From: Tuctoria greenei
Lineage: Eukaryota > Streptophyta > Magnoliopsida > Poales > Poaceae
DNA length: 64,000 nucleotides
Assembly (NCBI GenBank): GCA_036927565.1
Contig: JAYESD010000008.1
Span: 109,600,279 to 109,664,278 of the forward strand
Reading direction: 5' to 3'
A program made the position numbers and the translations under genes. The notes under the pieces are model-generated. The model ran no database searches. It worked only from the letters and a program-made list of their open reading frames with translations, and was not told the origin of the DNA. Within the stretch, counting starts at the first letter, position 1; the number at the start of each line of letters is the position of its first letter. This document shows, in pieces, positions 1 to 12,400 of the stretch.

Positions 1-313
1 AGTCAGAAAGGATATCGGACTAGTCCGGTGCATGTCGGACTAGTCCCGTCCTGTGTAACTTTGTGCAATGTGTGTGTGTGTTTAAATGTGGTTGAGCTCT
101 TGGGATGTGTTTCCTTAACACACTCCATACACAATAATCTACTACTCTTCTTCCTTGAGCTCATTTCCACTTTGCTCCTCATTCTTCCTTCTTGTTGGTA
201 CTTTGTTCATTTTTCTGTCATAAGCCTGCACTCATCTCAACAAAGAGGTTAGGATCTCAATTGCTTGTCATAAATCATCCAAAACCCACAAGGGAGTCCT
301 AGATGCACTTTCA
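1..313 (-). mobile_element. SIRE-type Ty1-copia LTR fragment, reversed, cut by the window edge
   Basis: The reverse complement of this stretch matches the first 300 bases of the SIRE-B LTR at 44648. Shared landmarks are the terminal TGAAAGTGCATCTAGG, the phrase around 'cttgtgggttttggatgat', and the run of text just before the palindrome cluster. The LTR start (TG) is at 313, so the element reads leftward out of the window. Two palindromes, CGGACTAGTCCG (16-27) and a variant (36-47), mark the beginning of its U3 cluster. It abuts an Athila-type relic at 314, which is its insertion site. Confidence 0.85.
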
Positions 314-436
314 GTTTTTGCATTTTGTGATGTGAAAAAAGGGTACCGTATGACCGGTTTTTGTTTGCTGGCAAACTACGTTGAAGATCTCGAATGACTG
401 CTGAGAAGAGTTTGACCTCGTGCTGTTCCTCATCAA

Positions 437-1459
437 GTGATCCTGTCGGCAAGGAAGCACGTCATTTCTGCACCATCACACTACAAGCCAATGGTCCAGA
501 AGACCCTTTGCGAGTTTTCGCTTGTCTCTGCTGACGATGTGCCTACTGCGCCCAATGTCAACATGGGAGACGTAAAATTCGAGATAAAAAATGGCCTAAT
601 CACTATGGTGCAGGCTAACCCCTTCTGTGGCAAAGCCAACGAGGATGCAAGTGCTCACCTATAACTATTCCTAGAGATTTGTAGAATTTTCTAGATCAAG
701 GATGGCACACCTGATGCCATACGTCTTCGACTGTTTCCATTCTCCCTCCTTGGGATAGCAAAGAAGTGGTTCTCTTTGCGAACCTAAGTGCTATAAACAT
801 TTTGGCAAAGTGTTCTACAACATTCCTCGCAAAATTGTTCTGGCTAGACAAGACAAATGCCCTACGTGGACGAATCACAAGCTTCCAGCAAGAGCCCAAG
901 GAGTCCGTCCCCAGGCTTGGGAAAGGCTCTAGGAGTACATATTTGCCTGTCCCCACCATGGGTGGATTATTGTCTAATCATGCGAAACTTCTACAACGGG
1001 CTGACTATGTCGGCCTGTGACCATGTGGATGCTACTGCTAGAGGAGCCTTCTTCTAGCTTGCAATGCCCGAAGCTAAAGAATTTATTGAGAAGATGGTTT
1101 CCAACATGGGTTGGAGCGATGAGCTTTTCTAGTCCCGACAGGGATGCATGCACACCTTTAAAGAGGTGGACATGATCGCTGCCAGACTGGACCTCCTGAT
1201 GCAGAAGCTAGACTGACAAGCCAATGGAGAGGTATTTGGCACTGCCTAGGCCTTAGACACTCACATGATATGTGAGGTCTGTGGCCACACGGGTCACATG
1301 GGGAGTGACTGCCTAGAGACCCATGAGGATACCTAATACTTAGAAAACAATAGGAATTTCAACAATGGCTACCGTCCAGAAGCTCGAGGGTGGGGCCAAC
1401 CACGCCTTTTCTTTCAAGGGGGCTACAACAACAACAACATTAACGGAAATCAGCCCAAC
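437..1459 (+). pseudogene. Athila-type gag, broken
   Basis: Translation in shifting frames gives pieces typical of Athila capsid protein. The first is an N-terminal part ending in NPFCGKANEDASAHL (437-663). The second (about 790-890) contains CSTTFLAKLFW followed by NALRGRITSFQQ, a signature near the end of the capsid. A CX2CX4HX4C zinc knuckle (CEVCGHTGHMGSDC) sits at 1271-1312 and would have bound RNA. A stop at 662-664 and at least two frameshifts near 760 and 900 separate the pieces. The start used is only the first open stretch; the true initiation site is not clear. Confidence 0.8.
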
Positions 1460-2177
1460 TTGAACGAACTTGCCATTAGCCAACTTAAGATAAATAATGC
1501 CCTATCCAAGAAGTTGTTAGCTAATGACAAGATCCTGGAGAACATCAATGCCAAGGTTGAAGTCTTATCTCCTGCCTTCAACTACCAGTTGAGCTTCATC
1601 AAAATGTTGGAGGCCCAGTTAGCTCAACTGTCAGCCATTGTCCCGCCATTAGAAAATGGCAAGATGTCATACCAACCCGAGCCTCCCATAGAAAATATCA
1701 AAATGATCTCCATATGGCAGGGCAACTGGCTAAAGGACCCTGGATATCCTAATGTATCCTGCTCAATTGAGACATTACAGTTTGACAAGGCAGTTTTTGA
1801 CCTTGGCTCAAGTGTTAGTGTCATGCAAAATGTGGTCTTCGAGAAGCTCAACTTCACTGCACTGCCTCCAACACCGATGCAGCTCCAGCTGGCTGATTCA
1901 TTGGTCCGCTACCTCGCGGATGTTGTCAATGATGCTCGGGTGAGAATGCAGAACATCTTCATACACATGTACTTTGTGGTGCTCGACATGGAGGTTGATA
2001 AGGAAACTCTAGTCATTATTGGGCACCCTTTCCTCACCATCGCAGATGCTCACATCGATGTGGGAGCCATAGAAATCCGCTTCCATATCAATGGCAAGGA
2101 GAATTTTGACTTTTGGCAAAAGAAGTAGCAATGCTCCATGATCAAAATCAAGTATGTCTCAAATGTCAAACACACCA
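1460..2177 (+). pseudogene. Athila-type gag-pol linker and aspartic protease
   Basis: A 222-residue frame (1460-2128) contains the protease signature FDLGSSVSVM around residue 113, with the catalytic Asp at about 114. It also has the later conserved block VIIGHPFL near residue 186 (family form ILGRPFL) and ends with the HINGKE block. Reading goes on in frame past the TAG at 2126-2128 with QCSMIKIKY, which belongs to the same family. That TAG is therefore a nonsense change and not the natural end. The frame is finally cut by the LARD LTR at 2178. The role would have been polyprotein cleavage in virus-like particles. Confidence 0.85.
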
Positions 2178-3139
2178 TGTTGACGTTTCTTACATCATAT
2201 ATAAAAATCAGCAAGTGCACAGAAACTATCGAAGTAGCATTTCACCTTTAAGAGTATTCCCAAAGGTGTCCTTTATATTTTCCCAAAGGAATGCTAAGTT
2301 AAAGCATAGCAATAATAAAATGAAAAGGGTAGATTGGTCTAGGTAACGTTCTAGTGAGGATGGATAATAGATATGTAGAGGTAGTGTGACACACAAAAGA
2401 GCATTCTATTCTAAGGGGGGTAAACGGGTCAAAGAGGGATTAGGCTAAGAGTTAGGGAGATGCTCCTACAATGCGTCTAATATACATATACATGCCTAAG
2501 TTAGATATTAATGAACATGTCAATGGTGAATTCTTATGCTAAGTTGTTCAACACATCGGGCATGGGTTTATCCGTAGCAATACTAGGACGACTCCCGCAA
2601 AAAGCCTATGGCATAGCCGAACGTGGAGGACTACAAGGATAGATATGGCTGTCACCACCTACAGCCTACCTCATAGATCTGTGGGTCTATGACACATCCA
2701 ATGCTACTCAACTATCCTAGCATCATGCTAGCATATTAAGTAAATACCTTAGGACCCTAGGCATAAGCCATCCTAAGGCAATGACTAACCTAAACATAGT
2801 TGAATCAATGTTGAACCATAGCATAAGTTATCCATATTAACATGGTCATGTCATAACTAATTAGACTATAGTGAGAGCTTGTAGTGTTTATGATAATAGA
2901 ATAAGATTGTTATGGCATAATCATAAAGACTACCCGTACCACATACATGGACTCCAAAATCAAATGAGAAATGCTTCATCCATGTATATGAATAAAAGAA
3001 GACCAAAGATAACATCTTTATTAAGAACAAAGTCACAAATACAAAGAGGAATATATGAGCGATACCTTTCCCAATTTGGAATTTGGAAGAGAGAGACTCC
3101 TTCTACACGTTCATAACTTGGACTGTAGAATAGAGGCTC
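2178..3139 (-). mobile_element. LARD-A: LTR of a non-coding LTR element, truncated by SIRE-A
   Basis: It begins TGTTGACGTTTCTTAC and follows the same text as the two LARD-B LTRs (5552 and 41706): the passages at 'agagtattcccaa', 'gctcctacaatgc', 'tatgctaagttgttcaac' and 'gcttcatccatgtatatg'. It stops at 3139, where the SIRE-A LTR starts. It inserted into the Athila protease frame (left flank CACCA). Orientation is taken from LARD-B, whose primer site lies on the minus strand. Confidence 0.85.
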
Positions 3140-4621
3140 TAAAAGTGCATCGAGGCATTACCTTGTGGGTTCGGACGATTGACCACAAACAAATGAGATC
3201 CTAATGAACCTGTTGAGATGAATGTAGGTCAACTCATATGAGATAGTTTAGTGCACTCAAAAAGTGAAAATTAAGTGATGTAGAAAAAGAAAAGTCCAAT
3301 AGATGAATGAAGCGCAAAGTAGACTTAATTGTATAGGATGTGTATGAGAGAGACATCCTAAGATCTCAAGTCTTTGCATAGGGGTAAGGGCACAAAATCA
3401 ACCTTAATAATTCACTAAGCACCAGACTAGTCTGTTCCAAACCGGACTAGTCTGTTCAACTCTTTGATATCTCACTTCACAGTGCACCGGACTAGTCCAA
3501 TTATGGACCAGACTAGTTTGTTAAACTTTTTGATGTTCCATAACACTATACACCAGACAAGTCCATTCATGGAACAGACTAGTCTAAAAAATTGTCTGAT
3601 GTTTCACAACACTATGCACCGGACAAGTCTGTTCGTAGACCGGACTAGTCCGAGAAACTTTCTGATGTTCCAATATAGAGGGCAACGGACAAGTCCAGAC
3701 TCCTACCGGACTAGTCCGGTATACCTCACACATATTAGGATTTTAGTGTGCTGCACATTCCACGCGATTTTTCACACCACACTGGACAAGTCTGGTCCCC
3801 AGTACGGACTAGTCCGGCCGTCAGGATCCCTAATGGTAATAATTTTGGAAACACTATAATTAGGAGATCAACGAACCCACAAAAACAACTCTCGCATCCT
3901 ACTGTCAAGAACTGAAACCCTAGCATCGCCACTTGTCCCGAGAGCACGAATACACATCTCCCCACACATCTAAGGACCTCAAAAGTGAAAATATTTGAGT
4001 ATTCACATTTTGGATTGGGAGATCGTTGTCTACGCGTCATTGAGCTCTTGGGGTTTGATCTCTTGACACTCTTGCATTACTTGTAATCTTTTCGAGTGTA
4101 TTAGATCATCCTTTTCTGTTGTAATCTTTTGTGGGAGCTCTCAACGCGTGAGGTTGCCCACCAACTCGGTGATTACCTGTTATAGTGGAATCAAGTCGGC
4201 CTTCTGTGGTGACTTGACGAGGAAAAAGGGTTTAAAGAGACCCGGCTCTGTGTGGGCTTCCTCAACGAGGAGTAAATCTCGTTGGTGAGATCGAACCTTC
4301 GCAAAAATCCATGTCTCACGTGCTTTACTCTTTTACATTTGCGAGTTTCATCATATAGGGCATTAGAGTTGATATATCAAGTAATTCGTGTTCCACATGC
4401 AAGTTTGCAATACTAATTGTTCAATCAAGTTTATTTGAATAGTGTTTAATGTCCGCTGCTATAACAAATATAGTTTCCCCTCTAACACTTGATAAATTCA
4501 CATAACACAAGCATACCAGACTATTCCGCAGCTACACCGAACAAGTACGGTGTATTTAACAATTTGAATAAGTGTGCAGGAAAACTATAAAAGCCTATTC
4601 ACCCCCTCCAGGCCACATTCA
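3140..4621 (+). repeat. SIRE-A 5' LTR
   Basis: It starts TAAAAGTGCATCGAGG (family TGAAAGTGCATCTAGG, with the second base changed) and ends ...GGCCACATTCA, three bases before the primer site. Length is about 1,480 bp, close to the SIRE-B LTR. Palindromes of the type CGGACTAGTCCG / GGACAAGTCC run from 3421 to 3822, and a smaller pair sits at 4515-4555. Confidence 0.85.
3421..3822. repeat. Palindrome cluster (GGACTAGTCC type) in SIRE-A LTR
   Basis: About ten copies of a 10-12 bp palindrome, variants of CGGACTAGTCCG alternating with GGACAAGTCC, are spaced 15-45 bp apart. In one frame they encode a repeated RTSP, which creates an apparent 131-residue reading frame (3464-3859) that I do not consider a gene. 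Confidence 0.85.
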
Positions 4622-4623
4622 AT

Positions 4624-4637
4624 TGGTATCAAAGCAG
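4624..4637 (+). other. Primer-binding site, SIRE-A
   Basis: TGGTATCAAAGCAG follows the LTR by two bases and matches the complement of the 3' end of initiator Met tRNA with one change (SIRE-B has TGGTATCAGAGCAG). It would prime minus-strand DNA synthesis. Confidence 0.85.
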
Positions 4638-4675
4638 ACTCTCCATCTACGAGACTCACCTTTCAGACAGATCGA

Positions 4676-5551
4676 ATGGCCTCAAAAAAGAACAATGAGA
4701 TCCCGAAGGTGCCCACTACCGAAGATAAACATGAGACAAAGGCATTCAATGTACTCATGGAGAACAAACAGGATGATGTAGAAGTGCGTCAACTCAAGGC
4801 ACTTCTAAGAAAGAAGCTTCTAAGCGAAAAGGGCAAGGAAGAAGACGAGAAGACAATGGAGAGTGGTCATCATAACTACTCCAAATATCCTTATAGTTAT
4901 GATTGTCTTAATTCTAATAATAATTATGTTTTAATTCCCATGGGAAAACCACCTCATTTCGACGGAAATGATGATACCATGTCGAAGTATATTATGAAAA
5001 TGCATCCAATCTCCTTGAATTACAGTCTTTTGCATGTTGTGTGTACATGTGTAGATATCCCGGATAACGATGATGAACTCAATTCGGAGCAAGAGCAAAA
5101 AATTTACTGCAACGCTCAAGCCGTTGCAGTGATCACTTCTTACTTGAGCCGAGAAGAGTTCACCAAGATTGATGGACTGGAAAGTGCCAAGGAAATCTAG
5201 GATACACTCAAGACAGCTGATGAAGGAAATCGATCAGTTCATGAGGAAAAAATTTAAATGCTTGAAGGAGAATTGGGAAGGTTTACCATTGAGGAGGGCG
5301 AATAACCTCAAGAAATGTAAAAATGGATGAAGACACTTATTAACAAGATCCGTGCCTATGGAAGCAAGAAGTGGACCGATCATGATGTCGTAAAGAGGAT
5401 GATAAGGGCACTCATGCCCCGCAACGTCACTTTGTCCTCGATGATTCGAGAAAGTTTGGGATTCCATAAAATGACTCCGGATGAACTATTGGGTAAGATC
5501 ATCAACCACGAGATGGAGGAGGAGGCCAAATATGTGAAGGATCTTGTGGAG
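4676..5551 (+). pseudogene. SIRE-A gag, N-terminal block
   Basis: The frame starts at the ATG at 4676 (MASKKNNE...), soon after the primer site as is usual for SIRE gag. It contains the gag block around GKPPHFDGNDD and the UBN2-type capsid region, with MRNVTLSSMIRES-like text (written PRNVTLSSMIRES here) and MTPDELLGKI near 5400-5500. Stops at 5198-5200 and shortly after break the frame. The block ends inside gag at 5551, where LARD-B begins, and alignment continues at 43228. Frame 5327-5557 is the same protein beyond the stops. Confidence 0.85.
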
Positions 5552-6637
5552 TGTTAACGTTTCTTATGTCACAGATCATCTCTTGAAGGACATGAGGACC
5601 ACAAGCGCACGGAAATTGTTGTGTAGCAATTCACCCAAGAGTATTCCCAAGGGTATCTTATTTATCCCAAGGGAAGGCAATGGACTAAAGTAAACACTAC
5701 TCTTATGATCAAGCTATGGTATACTAATAAATTATCAAGATAGGGTTAAGTTGATAATATATGGGTAGTGTGACACACATCTAAGCAATCTATTCTAAAG
5801 GGTAGATGGGTCCTATGGAAATTAGACTAAGAGTTGGGGAGTTGCTCCTACAATGCTTCTAGTATACGTATACATAGCCTAAGTTAGATAATAATGAACA
5901 TGTCAGTGGTGAATGCTTATGCTAAGTTGTTCAACATATTGGTCACGGGTTTACCCCTAGAAATACTAGGACGACTACCGCCAAGAGCCTGTGACATAGC
6001 CGAACGTGGCAGATTACAAAGGATAGATAGGGCTTTCTCTACCTATTGCCTACCTCTTCGACCCGTGGGTCTAGAGATATCCAACATTACATAAATACCC
6101 TAGCATCATGCTAGCATGTTAAGTATATACCTTAAGAATCATGAAATCTTAAGGCAATGACTAACCTAAGCATTGTTGAACCAATGTTGAGACATAGCAT
6201 AAGTTATTTATATTAACATGATCATATTATAACTAATTAGACTATAGTGGGGGTTGGTAGTGTTTCTGATGATAGATCAAGAGTGATATGGCATAATTAT
6301 AAAGACTACTCCTACCACATACTTGGAATCCACAATCAAACAAGAAACGCTTCATCCAAGTATATGAATAAAGAAAGATTAAAGATAATATCTTTTTTAT
6401 GCATAAAGTCACAAATGTAAGAAAAGATACATGAGACATACGTTTCCCAACTTAGACTTGGGACTAGATTCTCTCCTCTCTATAGGCTAACTCCACTAAG
6501 GACTCAGAGAACTAGTGTATACAGTAGAATGATGCTCAATTGGTGTGTGTTGAAGTGAGGGGTGAGGGGTCCTATTTATATGTGGAGAAGAATCGGTTCC
6601 TGCTACCAAAAGTTAGAGACTCAGTCACCACTGACTT

Positions 6638-8387
6638 TGTAGGATTGAAGAGCATGTGAAAAGCTAGAAGAGGGGTGGGTGGATGGTAGATTTAAAACTT
6701 TTTCAGCAGAAGCAACAAGAACCCCTTGGTAGAAAATATATATGTCATGAAATTGTGTGTGCGACTAATCTAAACGTGATCAAACATGACAAAACCAGTA
6801 TAGATTGTGGAGAATCAAGTCACAAAGACACGACAACAAGATTTGAAAAAGCATCGAGAAAAACTCAAGTTACGATCGAAAGATTTAACAAAGGTTAATC
6901 TGTTCTACCCTAGAAAAACAATATCTGCAACACTGCAATGAATCTGGTGTAGATCCAAAACCACAAATCCAATGACCATGAAATTTTCAACGATGATAGA
7001 AAATCAAGTTGTGAACACAATTCAAAAAGAATCATGTCAATTGAATATGTAAAACTCGATTTATGATAAAACCACCAAACAAGGTAGTGCTCTGCAAAAA
7101 CTCGATGAGAAAAACTTGTCTGAAACAAGTCGGAGCAACAAGGCACAAAAGTTCCTTTAAACTATGAATTTTATTGATAAAAACACAAGAGGAACAGCTC
7201 CAAAGTCGTGCCCCACGAGATCTAGCCTCCCTTGCTTATATAACCAGTCATGAGGCCACCCCACACCAAACTAGGACTCAAATCCTACTCAGATTCAACC
7301 GAAACTTTCCATAACTTCTCAAGACTGTTTCATACGCAGATAGAAAAAATCTTAAGACTTCCAAACACCTTAGGAACGTATCCCATATTCCTAAAACAAC
7401 CCAACTTCATGACCCACACGAAATCCTATCATAACCAACTCAAATCTTTCCATATTTGAGTCAAACCCAACTCAGCCGCAGTCTGAGTCCATAACCTAGT
7501 CCGATGGATCTTTCTGACCAATTTTTTACGTCCACATCTCTTCATCATGCCTCGGAATCATGTAGCCACGTCCATGCACTCCTTTCACACGTGCAAACAC
7601 CTTACAACGACGTCCACGATACCTTCATATGCATTGTTCTTGATTTAAACATGGTGCGCAACCTCCCGATCAATCAACCACCATTCCTCCCGAATATGGA
7701 TGTTGAAATTCATCTTCTCCCTAGGAATAGTTCAATGGATCCAATCACCAATCATGTCTTGAACTAAAGCAACACTTGCACATAAATAAACAACCGATAC
7801 TTTGGAGCACAAGTCCTCGACTTAACCCTCATTAGTTTCGAAACCACAACACCCTACGTGAGCACCTCACAGCATGTTGCAAACCTTAGCAAAAAGATAT
7901 CAACAGTAACCACCAAAACACATCAAAAACTTAGTAAAATAATACTAAGCAAACTTTCCATCGATGTAAAGCAAGTTCGAAACATTGCAAGATAAAAAAG
8001 CAGAACCATCAAAATCTAGCACCGGACCTTGCCAAAACTAACAGGACCTTGAGACGAAGCTTACCACAGCTAGACAGACCTAGCGCCGGAGCTTACCAAA
8101 GCTAGTCGGACCTAGCGCCATAGCTTACCAAAGCTAGTCGGACCTAGCGCCAGAGCTTACGAAAGCTAGTTGGACCTGGAGTCGAAGCTGACCAAAGCTA
8201 GTCGGACCTAGACAAAGAGGTCGGTCTTTACATCGGACCTTGCCGGAGCTACCCAAAACAAGTCAGACCTATTGTCGAACCTTGCTGGAGCTCAAACCTA
8301 GAGTCGGACCATGTTGAAAAAGGTGTTTTTGTGATATTCAAACTTTTATCGCCATAGCCAATGTATTCAACACGCATAGGTCTCACA
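6638..8387 (-). repeat. Copia-1 left LTR (3' LTR)
   Basis: It begins TGTAGGATTGAAGAGCA and ends ...AGGTCTCACA. A TATA-like TATATA lies near 7237-7243 in the 'cttgcttatataacc' passage shared by the LTR copies. A block of about 32 bp tandem repeats occupies 8035-8225. Confidence 0.9.
8035..8225. repeat. 32-bp tandem repeats inside Copia-1 left LTR
   Basis: Four to five imperfect units contain AGCTTACCAAAGCTAGTCGG followed by ACCTAGCGCC. The matching block is at about 15635-15800 in the right LTR, and a shorter one is at about 51095-51195 in Copia-2. Copy number and sequence differ between LTRs. Confidence 0.8.
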
Positions 8388-9403
8388 AGCTCTCCCTTGA
8401 TGAATGCATCGGCAACACCGCTTAGAATTCGAACATTGGCTTATTCAGATGAAAAGTTTTGAAAACAAAATTCTCCGCCTATACATATTTCTCCCCCTTT
8501 GTAAATCAGAAATAAAATGAGAAGAAAAACAAAAATACAAAAATTCTCCCCTGAGAAGAATGGTACCAAAACACTTGTGAATGTGTGCAATGTGCGATCG
8601 ATTTCTCTCCCTTTGACAATGTATTCAGCAAGGTACAAAAGAGAAATTTTCATTGTGATGAGCATATTATAACATATACATATTAAACAAAGCTCATCCA
8701 AGTCATACTATCAAGTAACTTACACTATCACATCAAAGAGATGCATAAAGTAGTGTAAACCATGCTAGAGATCAAGTATAATTTTCAATTTAAGCAAGTC
8801 ATGATCTCACAAACTTAACTATTTCAAAACACGAAAGCATGACACTTGTTGCTCTATTTTTCATTTTTCAATATCATTTAAAGCTCAAATTTTGATCATA
8901 TAACATTTACAAGAGATTATATGCCGTATCTGCCTTACTCTAACCAACCAAGCCAAGCCTATGTCATTTAATTATCAGAAGCTTAAGGACATGGTTTTAG
9001 TCATACACAACTTCTTCCAAGTTCATATCTAAGTGCAATGATAAGCCATCTCAAAAGAAGAAGTGCAATGCATGCATATTTTCTTGATCTTTTCTCATTT
9101 TTATTTGATCATAAAAGCTCAACATGTGGATAGTTGATTGATTAATTGTTCATTATTAAAAAAACTTGTGAGCATGCAACAAGTTCAAAACAGCAAGAAA
9201 GTTCAATCATGACCAGATTTAGTGTAAGTAATTATTCCAATTACTAGTAATGACAAAAACTACAAAATGTATAACATGAGTAATGTAGTAAGAACTTTCA
9301 ACATGTAAAAGGAATCACAAAGTCATATATGTATGAAATACTATGCTCATAATATTTCAAATTCAGATTCACACATAGACTTCCCAAGTTTCAAAACTCC
9401 CCC
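8388..9403 (-). other. Copia-1 3' untranslated region with polypurine tract
   Basis: Between the pol stop and the 3' LTR there is about 1 kb of AT-rich sequence without a supportable frame. It is closely similar to 51288-52295 of Copia-2. The purine tract (minus strand TCAAGGGAGAGCT, 8388-8400) directly precedes the 3' LTR and would prime plus-strand synthesis. Confidence 0.75.
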
Positions 9404-12400
9404 TCAATTTAAACCATGAGGACGCATAACCCTTATTTCACTACGAATGAAACAAAAACGAGTGAAATCCAAATGTTTTGTGAAAATATCAACTAATTGT
9501 TGTTCAGTATCTACATGGTGAAGCACAATGTTTCCTTTCCAACATTATCACGGAGAAAGTGATACCTAATATCAATGTGCTTTGTTCTCGAATGTTTCAC
9601 AGATTTTTAGCAATGCAAATGGCACTAGTGTTATCACAAAACAGTGGAACACTATCTAGATCAACCCCATAATCCTTAAGTGTTTGAACAATCCAAATAA
9701 TTTGTGACCAAGTGCTAGTAGCAGCTACATATTCAGATTCGGTGTGGATTGTGCAACTGAGTTTTGTTTTGTAGAGGACCAAGCAATAAGAGAATTATGA
9801 AGAAAATGACAAGCACCCGAAGTACTTTTCCTATCAATCCTACAACCCCTAAAATCAGCATCCAAAAAAGCTTTCAAATTAACAGTTGAGGAAGAAGGAA
9901 GAAAAATGCCAAATTCTCGAGTTCCATGTAAGTACATGAGAATTCTTTTGACGGCTTAACGATGTGAAGTACAATGGAAGCTTGAAACTGCGCACAAAGA
10001 CATACGCTGAATTGTATGTTCGGTCTTGATGTCGTGAGGTACAAAAGTGATCTGATCATGCTTCTATATTCTTTTTGATCCACGGGTTCACCATCTTCAT
10101 CAAGTTCAAGTGTCGTTGCTGTACCCATTGGTGTCCGAAGAGGCCTGCTTTTTTCCATGCTGAAGCGCTTAAGAAGGTCTCTTGTATACTTTGTTTGATG
10201 CACAAAAGTACCTTCCTTGGTTTTCTTGATTTGCAGCCCCAAAAAGTACGTGAGTTGTTCCATCATACTCATATTAAATTCTGAACTCATCATAGCTGGA
10301 CCGTGTAGTTTTGTTAGTGCAAGATTCCAATAATTTGTTGTGGGGGATGACTTTTGAGAACCCGGAGGGGAGTGGACACTTTACAAGCTTCTTCTTCTTC
10401 TTCATGTTCATCACAAATCGATGAGCTTGTGACTTGAGGACAATCTGGACCAGCAATGGTGGTCATTATTGCTGGTTGTGAATCAAAATCAAGAGCTGGA
10501 ACAATGTCATTAGCTGCTGAATTTTCGGGCAGCTGCACCTCTTGTTCCTCATCTTCAACGAAAATATGCTCCCCTTGCAGATATGGATCCAGACCTGCAA
10601 TATTTGAGCTAGTACCTGGGATAGCTTCATCAAAAGAAACCTCACAAGTCTCCACAATTTCGTTAGTGTCAAGTAAAAGCACACGATAGCCTCTAGTATG
10701 AGATGGGTAACCAAGAAACATGCCATCAAGAGATCTAGCTTCAAATTTATCAAGGTTACCATGTTTCTTCACAAAGCATTTACAACTAAAGACCTGGAAG
10801 TGTGTAACACTAGGCCTATGTCCAAACTGAAGTACATATGGTGTTTTTCCTAGCTTAGCACGCAAGAAAACACGATTTGAGACATAACAAGCAGTTGCAA
10901 TTGCATCGGCCTAAAATTTCCTAGGAGTTTGATATTCATCAAGCATAGTTTTAGTCATCTCAACTAAGGTTCTGTTCTTTCTCTCTACAACACCATTTTG
11001 TTGAGGTACGTAAGGTGAAGAAAATTGATGATCTATTCCATTTTTAGCACAAAAGTGATTAAACGAATAATTTTTAAATTCAGTTCCGTTATCACTTCTA
11101 ATTGCTTTTAGAGATCCTGGGTGATCAATTAATAATATAAGAAATAAAGTTCTAAAGTGACTAAAAGCTTCATTCATAGATGCCATAAAGTAAACCCAAG
11201 AGTATCCAGAAAATCATCAACAATCACAAGAACATACCATTTACCTCCGAAAGATTGAACACGTGAAGGTCCTACGGTGTCAAGGTGCAAAAGCTGACCC
11301 GGTTCAGTTGTCATGGTCATTGTGAGAGGAGCATGTGAACCTGCAACCATCTTAGCATGTCTACAAGAAGAGCACACAATTTCTTTGCCCCCTTTCAACT
11401 TTGGCAGCCCACGTATGTGATCAAGGGCACTAACACGCGCGTGATGATCAAAGCCTATGTGACCAAGTCTACGATGCCAAAAATATAAGTCTTTGGAATC
11501 ATTAGCAACTAGACACTTATTCTTAGAAGAAGACATATCAAAATTAGCTTTAAAAACTCTTCCAAACCGAGGCATGTTAAAAATAAGCTCACTATTTGAA
11601 CCTACAACTTTGCATCATTTTTTATTGAAAATAATTTCTAGATTTTCATTTAGCAATTGTGAAACAGAAAGCAAGTTGTATTTCAATTTTTTGACAAGTG
11701 CCACATCCTTCAAGGTGTAGTGATCATTTACTCTAACCGAACCCTTAGAAATTATAGGAGTTGAAGAATTATCGACAAAAAGTAACATTCTCTAGACGTG
11801 ACACAAAAGAGAGGGAGTAGAACCATTTTTTGTTACCGGTCATGTGGCGTGAAGAACCTAAATCCACAATCCAAATGTTCTCCTTCCTCAAGTGTGCAAC
11901 GTAAATAGAAGCACAATACGTCGGTGACTCAATACTGGGGTTACTCAAAAGGCATTTAGGAATCCAGTACTGAGTCACATGACATCTAGGTGGAACAACA
12001 CGCGGAAGATGAGATAAAACAGTAAGTTTATGAACCAATGTTTGAGCATTTTTGTACCCAACTACTCACCTACGAGGCGTTACATGTGTAGCATGAAAAA
12101 CAGAAGGTTTGGGAGCAAATTTTGCATGTTTTCGACTCATTACAGCAAGTTGCATGTTTCTATCTTTCAGTTTAGCATGTGCAGCAAATTTTGCATGGAG
12201 GTTTTGAGATTTAGCAATCATTCTATTCTTTTTCTGTTGTTTAGCTAGTCTATAACAAAAATCTATGATATGACCATCTCTACCACATTAGGTACAATGA
12301 AATTTAACTTTGTGTTCATGTCTAGATGAGAAAGCAACATTTTTATTTGAAACCGAATGAGACAACACTCCTGCAGATTTGAAACCACTACTTTTTGTTT

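Larger units (their letters stand above)
314..2177 (+). mobile_element. Athila-type Ty3-gypsy retrotransposon fragment (gag to protease)
   Basis: The stretch keeps the order expected for an Athila-lineage element: gag capsid, a zinc knuckle, a spacer, then a retroviral-type aspartic protease. It is cut on the left by a SIRE LTR at 313 and on the right by a LARD LTR that begins at 2178. Neither LTR nor the rest of pol of this element is in the window. Frames are broken several times, so this is a relic. Confidence 0.85.

Noticed and set aside
3464..3859. A 131-residue open frame with repeated RTSP in the SIRE-A LTR
   Set aside because: It is the translation of the palindrome cluster. The same DNA in other LTRs is not open in the same way, and no start context or family supports it.
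7504..7767. Open frames beginning MDLSD in the Copia LTRs (also near 15109 and 50546)
   Set aside because: They lie in U3 of the LTR, differ in frame and length between copies, and have no known counterpart.
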